From Solirubrobacteraceae bacterium (GTDB taxonomy: Bacteria > Actinomycetota > Thermoleophilia > Solirubrobacterales > Solirubrobacteraceae): a DNA stretch of 10,963 bases. A program made the position numbers and the translations under genes. The stretch covers positions 1 through 10,963 of the forward strand of contig JAUJME010000036.1 in NCBI GenBank assembly GCA_030447005.1, written 5' to 3'. Position 1 is the first letter of the stretch, and each line of letters starts with the position of its first letter. Shown here piece after piece: positions 6,218 to 10,963 of this stretch. The notes under the pieces are model-generated. The model saw only the letters and a list, made by a program, of their open reading frames with translations, had not been told where the DNA came from and did not search any database.

Positions 6218-6240
6218 GGCGGTGTCAATACGATCGTCCG
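6218..6240. promoter_or_regulatory. 23-bp divergent promoter with overlapping -10 elements
   Basis: The whole space between the divergent phosphoesterase and M48 start codons is 23 bp. On the plus strand TACGAT (6229-6234) ends 6 nt before the GTG at 6241. On the minus strand TATTGA (6225-6230) ends 7 nt before the ATG at 6217. The hexamers overlap by 2 bp. Both genes would be leaderless, with -35 regions inside the opposite coding sequence. The plus element fits TANNNT; the minus one lacks the final T. Confidence 0.4.
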
Positions 6241-7473
6241 GTGCCGCGCTCGTTGCGCCTGCCCGCCGCATTGGCGGCCGCCGTGGTGGTCGCCCAGGCC
6301 GCGGTGGTCGTCATGCGCCCGCGCCAGACCGGCCCGGACCCTGCCCCGGTGAGCGAGCGAGCCTACTTCACGGAGCGCCAGATCGAGCGCGGCCGGGACT
6401 TCCGCCGGCCGCAGGTCCTCCTCTACGGCGTCACGCTGGTCGTCGAGCTCGGCGTCCTCGTCCTGCTGGTCCGCCGGCCGCCGCGGTGGCTGGCCGCCGC
6501 GCGCCGGCGCCCCGTCCTCACCGGCGCGGCCGCGGGCGCGGCGGTCTCCGTGGCGCTCGGGATCGCCGCGCTCCCGGTCCGGGCGATCTCGCGCGAGCGG
6601 GCGATCGACGTCGGGCTGATCACCCAGGGCTGGTTCGGGTGGGCGTGGGACGTCGCCCTCGGCGAGCTCATCGGCGCGGCGATCGCGGGCGCCGGCGGGG
6701 CGATCCTCGTCGTCGCGCTGCGCCGCTTCGGCCGCGCGTGGTGGGCGCCCGGCGCCGCGGTGGTCGTCGCCTTCGGCGTGGCGATCACCTATGTGGCGCC
6801 GGTCGTCCTCGAGCCGCTCTTCAACCGCTTCACGCCGTTGCCGGCGGGGGAGACGCGCAGCGCGGTGCTCGAGCTCGCTCGGCGGGCGGACGTCGACGTG
6901 GGGGAGGTCTACGAGATGGACGCCTCGCGCCGGACCACGGGCGTCAACGCCTACGTCGCCGGCCTGGGCGCCACCAAGCGCGTGGTGATCTACGACAACC
7001 TCCTGCGCGAGTTCCCGCCCGACCAGGTCCGCCACGTCGTCGCCCACGAGCTCGGCCACGTCCACCACGCAGACGTCCCGCGCGGGCTGCTCTGGCTGGC
7101 GATCGTCGCGCCGTTCGGGATGCTGGCCGCCGCCCGGCTCGCCGAGCGGGTGGGGCCGGCGGACTGGCGGGAGCGCCCGGCCGCCGCGGTCCCCGCCGTC
7201 GCGCTCTCGCTCGCCATCGTCGTGCCCGTGCTCACCACGATCTCCAACCAGCTCTCGCGGCCCGTCGAGCGTCGGGCCGACGCCTTCGCCCTCGAGCTCA
7301 CCCGCGAGCCCGCCGCCATGGCGGACTTCCAGCGGCGGATCGCGGTGAGCAACGTGAGCGACCCCCGGCCGCCGGCCTGGGTGACCTTCCTGCTGGGCAC
7401 GCACCCGCCGACGATGGAGCGGATCGGGCAGGCGGTGGCGTTCGAGCGCGCCGAGCGCGCGGGCGGCGACTGA
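6241..7473 (+). CDS. membrane M48 (Ste24/CAAX-like) zinc metalloprotease
   Basis: 410 residues, GTG start. Hydrophobic helices occur around 8-25, 58-77, 94-112, 140-161 and 170-190 before the protease domain, and around 283-300 and 315-333 within it, so it is a multi-pass membrane enzyme. The catalytic motif HELGH (269-273) gives His269, Glu270 and His273. The third zinc ligand is probably Glu343 in SRPVERRADAFAL, followed by the conserved Asp347. NAYVAGLGATKRVVIYDNLL (236-255) is the typical M48 strand before the active site. The N-terminal region with several helices matches Ste24-like members rather than HtpX. In eukaryotes Ste24 cleaves prenylated CAAX proteins. Bacterial members are thought to act in membrane protein turnover, so the substrate here is unknown. 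It is divergent from the phosphoesterase and convergent with the DUF3467 gene (6 nt between stops). Confidence 0.9.
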   Translation: MPRSLRLPAALAAAVVVAQAAVVVMRPRQTGPDPAPVSERAYFTERQIERGRDFRRPQVLLYGVTLVVELGVLVLLVRRPPRWLAAARRRPVLTGAAAGAAVSVALGIAALPVRAISRERAIDVGLITQGWFGWAWDVALGELIGAAIAGAGGAILVVALRRFGRAWWAPGAAVVVAFGVAITYVAPVVLEPLFNRFTPLPAGETRSAVLELARRADVDVGEVYEMDASRRTTGVNAYVAGLGATKRVVIYDNLLREFPPDQVRHVVAHELGHVHHADVPRGLLWLAIVAPFGMLAAARLAERVGPADWRERPAAAVPAVALSLAIVVPVLTTISNQLSRPVERRADAFALELTREPAAMADFQRRIAVSNVSDPRPPAWVTFLLGTHPPTMERIGQAVAFERAERAGGD

Positions 7474-7479
7474 GGCCCG

Positions 7480-7785
7480 CTAGGGCGCCGGCGGCTCGGC
7501 GCCCCACTCGGGCAGGTTCTTGATGCCCTCGCGGGTGCGCCACTTGGAGTAGTTGTCCTCCATGGCGTCGATGAGCTCGCGCATGAACTTGGGCGAGAGA
7601 TTGACCCGGGTGACCACGAAGCCGTTGATCTCCTCGCCCTCCGCCTCGTGGTCGACGCGGGCGAAGGTGATCGAGAACTCGTAGTCGGAGTGCGAGACGT
7701 TGCCGAAGTTCGCGTAGTGGCCCGCCATCCGCTCGGGCTCCGTGTGGAGGTTGATGCGGCGCTCGCGCTCTTCGTCGGGACCCAT
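7480..7785 (-). CDS. DUF3467 family protein
   Basis: 101 residues, cytoplasmic (no signal or membrane segment). The core HYANFGNVSHSDYEFSITFA (about 23-42) followed by VVTRVNLSPKFMRELIDAME fits DUF3467: the aromatic/Ser-His strand, the 'DF.R' type strand and the helix that starts 'L(S/T)P' and ends with a run of charged residues. The biochemical function of the family is not known to me. The C-terminal extension (SKWRTREGIKNLPEWGAEPP) is longer than the minimal domain. An in-frame GTG two codons upstream (7791) is possible. The ATG at 7785 is preferred because a -10-like GATACT on the minus strand lies 9 nt before it. It diverges from rlmH with 24 bp between starts. The same strand stays open far upstream through rlmH and argS, but that is a GC-rich artefact. 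Confidence 0.85.
   Translation of the reverse strand: MGPDEERERRINLHTEPERMAGHYANFGNVSHSDYEFSITFARVDHEAEGEEINGFVVTRVNLSPKFMRELIDAMEDNYSKWRTREGIKNLPEWGAEPPAP
7483..7504 (+). terminator. GC hairpin between convergent M48 and DUF3467 genes
   Basis: GGGCGCC (7483-7489) is complementary to GGCGCCC (7498-7504) across an 8-nt loop, 9 nt past the M48 stop codon. It overlaps the last codons of the convergent DUF3467 gene. No T-run follows. It may end M48 transcription, but in DNA this GC-rich such stems also arise by chance. Confidence 0.25.
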
Positions 7786-7809
7786 CGCCACCGTAGTATC
7801 CCACCCCCT
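7786..7809. promoter_or_regulatory. 24-bp divergent promoter between DUF3467 and rlmH
   Basis: The gap between the two start codons is 24 bp and holds one AT-rich patch. On the plus strand TAGTAT (7794-7799) ends 10 nt before the rlmH GTG. On the minus strand GATACT (7795-7800) ends 9 nt before the DUF3467 ATG. The same base pairs would serve as -10 in both directions. No Shine-Dalgarno fits on either side, so both messages are probably leaderless or nearly so. Confidence 0.4.
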
Positions 7810-8223
7810 GTGCGGATCGTGGTCCTGAGCGTCGGGCGCCTGAAGCCGCCGTTCGCCGACGACGTGGAGCACTACCGGCGCCTGCTCTCGCGCCAGGCGC
7901 GGCTCGAGCTGGTCGAGGTGCGCGAGGACGAGGCGGTCGCCCGCCGGATTCCCGAGCGCGCGCACGTGGTGGCGCTCGACGACCGCGGCCGCACCCACGA
8001 CTCCGAGGGCTTCGCGCGCTGGATGGAGGGGCGGCGCCAGTCGGGGCTCGACCTCTGCTTCGTGCTCGGCGGCCCGTTCGGGCACGGGCCGGGCATGGCC
8101 CACGCCGACGAGCATCTCTCGCTCGGCCCGATGACCCTCCCGCACCAGCTCGCGCGCGTCGTCCTGCTCGAGCAGATCTTCCGCGCCCACAAGATCCTCG
8201 CGGGCGAGCCGTACCATCACTGA
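7810..8223 (+). CDS. rlmH: RlmH, 23S rRNA pseudouridine-1915 N3-methyltransferase
   Basis: 137 residues, SPOUT-class methyltransferase that uses S-adenosylmethionine to methylate pseudouridine 1915 in helix 69 of 23S rRNA on the assembled ribosome. The N-terminus MRIVVLSVGRLK is typical. The C-terminal knot is well conserved: CFVLGGPFGHGPG (83-95), LSLGPMTLPHQLARVVLLEQ (103-122) and the ending ILAGEPYHH, where the last aromatic/His residues are the family's conserved tail. The protein is shorter than E. coli RlmH (155 residues); the missing part falls between the second strand (LELVEVRED) and RIPERAHVVALD, a region of variable length, so it is probably functional. The GTG at 7810 is the only start that gives the family N-terminus. 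argS follows after 6 nt, so the two are probably co-transcribed. Confidence 0.95.
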   Translation: MRIVVLSVGRLKPPFADDVEHYRRLLSRQARLELVEVREDEAVARRIPERAHVVALDDRGRTHDSEGFARWMEGRRQSGLDLCFVLGGPFGHGPGMAHADEHLSLGPMTLPHQLARVVLLEQIFRAHKILAGEPYHH

Positions 8224-8229
8224 CCACCC

Positions 8230-9867
8230 ATGGCCGCGCCCACCCCCCTCGACGACCTCCGCGCCGCGCTGCTCGACACGGCGGCCGAGCTGCGGGCCGA
8301 CCGGCCGGCGCCGAGCACCGCGCCGACGCTCGAGCGCCCGCCCCGCGCCGAGCTCGGCGACTACTCCACCAACGCCGCCATGCTGCTCGCGCCCGTCCTC
8401 AAGGACGCGCCGCGGGCGATCGCCGAGCGGCTCGGCTCGGGGCTCGACGCGCGGCTGGGCGACCGGCTGGCGCGGGTGGAGGTCGCCGGCCCGGGCTTCC
8501 TCAACGTCTTCCTGTCCGACGCCTGGTACGTCGAGGCCACCGCGCGCGTGCTCGCGGCGGGCGAGGGCTACGGCGCCGGCTCGCCCGAGCGCCCGGAGCG
8601 GGTCAACGTCGAGTTCGTCAGCGCGAACCCGACCGGCCCGCTGACCGCCGCGAGCGGCCGCCACGCCGCCTACGGCGACTCGCTCTCGCGGATCCTCGAG
8701 CTCGCGGGCCACTCCGTCGACCGCGAGTACTACTTCAACGACGCCGGCTCGCAGGTCCGCCGCCTGGGCGAGTCGATCAAGGCGCGGGCCGCCGGCGCGC
8801 CGCTGCCCGAGGACGGCTACGAGGGCGACTACGTCCGCGAGCTCGCCGAGGACATCCCGGGCGCCGCCGGGGCCGACGTCGAGACCCTGATGGCGGCGGG
8901 GGTCGAGCGGATGTTCGCCCGCATCCGCGCGACGCTCGAGGCCTACCGCGTCCACTTCGACACCTACTTCCTCGAGGGCTCGCTCTACGAGGGCGACCCG
9001 ACGCCCGTCCAGCGTGCGCTCGACCGGCTCCAGGACGCCCACCTCTACCGCCACGAGGGCGCGCTGTGGCTGCGGACGACCGCCTTCGGCGACGACAAGG
9101 ACCGCGTCGTCGAGCGGTCGACCGGCGAGCCGACCTACTTCACGTCCGACATCGCCTACCTCGAGCACAAGCTCGGCCGGGGCTATGACCGGCTCGTCTA
9201 CGTCCTGGGCTCCGACCACCACGGCTACGTCGGGCGCCTGCGCGCCGCCGCGGCGGCGATGGGGGCCGATCCCCAGCGCGTCGAGGTGCCGATCCTCCAG
9301 TTCGTCCACCTCGTCGAGGGCGAGCAGCGCGCGTCGATGTCCAAGCGCCGCGGCGACTTCGTGACGCTCGACGAGCTGATCGCCGAGATCGGCGTCGACG
9401 CCACGCGCTTCTTCATGCTCCAGCGCTCCCACGACTCGACGGTCGACCTCGACCTCGACCTCGCCCGCCGCCAGAGCAACGAGAACCCCGTCTACTACGT
9501 CCAGTACGCCCACGCGCGGATCGCGTCCGTGCTCGCCAAGGCGGGGGAGGAGCGGGTGGCGCGGGCGCTCGAGGAGGGCGCGCGTGAGGCCGGCGCGCTC
9601 GAGCCCGCCGAGCGCGAGCTGATCAAGAAGCTGCTCGCCTTCCCGGCCGAGGTGGCCGAGGCGGCCGACCGCCGCGCGCCGCACCGGATCGCGGCCTACG
9701 CGCTCGAGCTCGCCCAGGCCTTCACCGCCTTCTACCGCGACTGCCGCGTGGTGGGCGCCGAGCCTGAGGGCGTCGAGTCGTTCCGGATCGCGCTCAGCGT
9801 CGCCGCCCAGCGCGTGATCGCCCGCTCTCTCGGGCTGCTCGGGGTCGACGCCCCGGCATCCATGTAG
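8230..9867 (+). CDS. argS: arginyl-tRNA synthetase with altered HIGH motif
   Basis: 545 residues, class I synthetase that charges tRNA-Arg with arginine using ATP. The N-terminal additional (Arg_tRNA_synt_N) domain covers about 1-95. The catalytic core includes EFVSANPTGP (128-137), EYYFNDAGSQV (166-176), GSDHHGYVGRL (328-338), the KMSKS-region loop SMSKRRGDFVTLDEL (369-383), and VYYVQYAHAR (421-430). The DALR anticodon-binding domain runs to the end (SLGLLGVDAPASM). Length and order are normal for ArgRS. The oddity is at 139-142: where most ArgRS have HVGH (the HIGH signature) after NPTGPL, this protein has TAAS, followed by GRHAAYGD. Both ATP-contacting histidines are absent, while the flanks and the rest are intact. 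It starts 6 nt after rlmH without a Shine-Dalgarno. The essential role, if it is the only copy, argues that it is active. Confidence 0.96.
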   Translation: MAAPTPLDDLRAALLDTAAELRADRPAPSTAPTLERPPRAELGDYSTNAAMLLAPVLKDAPRAIAERLGSGLDARLGDRLARVEVAGPGFLNVFLSDAWYVEATARVLAAGEGYGAGSPERPERVNVEFVSANPTGPLTAASGRHAAYGDSLSRILELAGHSVDREYYFNDAGSQVRRLGESIKARAAGAPLPEDGYEGDYVRELAEDIPGAAGADVETLMAAGVERMFARIRATLEAYRVHFDTYFLEGSLYEGDPTPVQRALDRLQDAHLYRHEGALWLRTTAFGDDKDRVVERSTGEPTYFTSDIAYLEHKLGRGYDRLVYVLGSDHHGYVGRLRAAAAAMGADPQRVEVPILQFVHLVEGEQRASMSKRRGDFVTLDELIAEIGVDATRFFMLQRSHDSTVDLDLDLARRQSNENPVYYVQYAHARIASVLAKAGEERVARALEEGAREAGALEPAERELIKKLLAFPAEVAEAADRRAPHRIAAYALELAQAFTAFYRDCRVVGAEPEGVESFRIALSVAAQRVIARSLGLLGVDAPASM

Positions 9868-9894
9868 CCCGGCTGGCATCGTCCGCCTCCGCAG

Positions 9895-10963
9895 ATGACG
9901 GAGGGCAAGCTCATCCTGATCGCCGGCGCGCTGCTCGCCGCCGGCCTGCTGGCCTCGCTGGTGGCCGGCCGGCTGCGGGTTCCCGGGCTCGTGCTCTTCC
10001 TCGCGGTCGGGATGACGGTGGGCTCCGACGGCCTCGGGCTGATCGAGTTCGACGACTACGAGCTGGCGCGGACGATCGGCGTCATCGCCCTCGCGCTGAT
10101 CCTCTTCGAGGGCGGGCTGACCACCGGCATGCTCGAGGTCCGGCCCGTGCTCGGCTCGGCGATCTCCCTGGCGCTGGCCGGGACGCTGGCCACGGCGGCG
10201 ATCGTCGCGGTCGCCGCGTCGGCGCTGTTCGGCTTCTCGACGCTCGAGAGCCTGCTCGTCGGGGCCATCGTCGCCTCGACGGACGGCGCGGCGATCTTCG
10301 GCCTCCTGCGGACCTCGACCCTGCGGCGCAAGCTCGCGCGGACGCTCGAGGGGGAGGCCGGCTTCAACGACCCCGTCGCCGTGCTCCTCGTCCTGGGCTT
10401 CACGGAGTGGCTGCTGGCGCCGGAGGGGGAGTACGGGATCGCCGACATGGTGCTGCTGTTCGCCCGCCAGCTCGGGATCGGGCTGGTGATCGGCGGGGTG
10501 GTCGGCTGGCTGGCGGTCCAGGGCTTCCGGCGCGCGCGGCTGGAGACGGCGGGGCTCTACCCCGTCGCCACGGTGGCGACCGTCCTGCTCGCCTACGGCG
10601 GCGCCGACGTGCTCGAGGGCTCGGGCTTCCTCGCCGCCTACCTCGCCGGCCTGGCGCTCGGGACCGCGCAGATTCCCGCCAAGCGGACGGTGACGAGCTT
10701 CCACCAGGGGCTCGCGTGGGTCGCGCAGCTCGCGATGTTCCTCACGCTCGGGCTGCTCGTCTTCCCGAGCCAGCTGATCGACGCGGCGCTCGAGGGGACG
10801 CTGCTCGCGCTCGTGCTCGTGCTGATCGCCCGGCCCGTCGCCACCTGGATCGCGACGCTGCCCTTCCGCTACTCGAACGCCGAGCGGGCGGTGCTGAGCT
10901 GGGCCGGCCTGCGTGGCGCGGTGCCCGTCGTCCTCGCCACCTTCCCGCTGATCGCCGACGTCC
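9895..10963 (+). CDS. CPA-type cation/proton antiporter (NhaP2/K+-H+ type), 3' end outside window
   Basis: The first 356 residues are present and the frame is open to the right edge. Many membrane helices are visible from residue 5 onward. Conserved antiporter signatures: LFEGGL (70-75), ASTDGAAIFGLLR (127-139), GEAGFNDPVAVLLV (153-166) with the key Asp159, SGFLAAYLAGLALG (243-256), and GLRGAVPVVLATFPL (338-352). This set matches the potassium/proton CvrA-NhaP2 branch of CPA1, which exchanges K+ or Na+ for H+ across the cytoplasmic membrane. Members of that branch are about 500 residues and often end in a TrkA-C/RCK-C nucleotide-binding domain; whether one exists lies beyond the edge. It starts 27 nt after argS with no clear Shine-Dalgarno and is probably in the same transcription unit. 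Ion preference cannot be decided from sequence. Confidence 0.9.
   Translation, partial: MTEGKLILIAGALLAAGLLASLVAGRLRVPGLVLFLAVGMTVGSDGLGLIEFDDYELARTIGVIALALILFEGGLTTGMLEVRPVLGSAISLALAGTLATAAIVAVAASALFGFSTLESLLVGAIVASTDGAAIFGLLRTSTLRRKLARTLEGEAGFNDPVAVLLVLGFTEWLLAPEGEYGIADMVLLFARQLGIGLVIGGVVGWLAVQGFRRARLETAGLYPVATVATVLLAYGGADVLEGSGFLAAYLAGLALGTAQIPAKRTVTSFHQGLAWVAQLAMFLTLGLLVFPSQLIDAALEGTLLALVLVLIARPVATWIATLPFRYSNAERAVLSWAGLRGAVPVVLATFPLIADV

Noticed and set aside
6016..7404. Long minus-strand open frame opposite the M48 protease
   Set aside because: Its sequence is charged and low-complexity, while the plus strand has the full HELGH protease with membrane helices.
8212..8217. TACCAT as a -10 element for argS
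   Set aside because: It encodes the conserved C-terminal residues of RlmH, so it is explained by coding, and its 12-nt distance to the ATG is longer than at the other candidates.
7786..10704. A very long minus-strand open frame antisense to rlmH and argS, continuous with the DUF3467 gene
   Set aside because: Its translation is low-complexity, rich in Arg, Gly, Glu and Asp with no recognisable motif. Such frames are common opposite GC-rich genes because stops are rare there. Only its last 101 codons are a real protein.

Overview
The window is about 11 kb of very GC-rich DNA with nearly gap-free coding. Every intact gene stops with TGA or TAG (no TAA), GTG starts are common, and Shine-Dalgarno sequences are scarce. 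The gene content (DUF3467 next to rlmH, an argS of this type, secreted proteins with an Ig-like tail, a membrane Ser/Thr kinase with a Thr/Pro-rich lipoprotein) suggests a high-GC actinobacterium, most likely Thermoleophilia/Solirubrobacterales. The lineage is an inference from memory of family style, not a search.

Left part (1-2349): a small two-helix membrane protein (minus strand), then the decayed C-terminal remnant of a Mn/Zn-type ABC-3 permease (minus strand, 5'-truncated and frameshifted). Divergent from it is an intact DtxR/MntR-type metalloregulator with a C-terminal FeoA-like domain. An unrecognised secreted protein follows the regulator after 8 nt. The picture is a metal-uptake locus whose transporter has been lost while its regulator survives.

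Middle (2376-6217): a secreted PD40/TolB-like beta-propeller protein converges on a three-gene minus-strand operon, transcribed in the order calcineurin-like phosphoesterase, Thr/Pro/Glu-rich lipoprotein, transmembrane Ser/Thr kinase. Lipoprotein and kinase are 2 nt apart and so probably translationally coupled. The kinase has no PASTA repeats, only a short helical extracellular tail, which makes the lipoprotein a candidate partner.

Right part (6241-10963): a membrane M48 (Ste24-like) metalloprotease diverges from the phosphoesterase across only 23 bp and converges on a DUF3467 gene. DUF3467 diverges from rlmH across only 24 bp. rlmH, argS and a CPA-type cation/proton antiporter (cut by the right edge) form a same-strand run. 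The ArgRS lacks both histidines of the HIGH motif.

Several start codons lie 6-10 nt downstream of a -10-like hexamer, including back-to-back elements in the two tiny divergent gaps, so leaderless transcription appears common here. There are no RNA genes, CRISPR arrays, insertion sequences or phage genes that I can recognise. The best candidates for something undescribed are the phosphoesterase-lipoprotein-kinase operon, the HIGH-less ArgRS and the compact divergent leaderless promoters.
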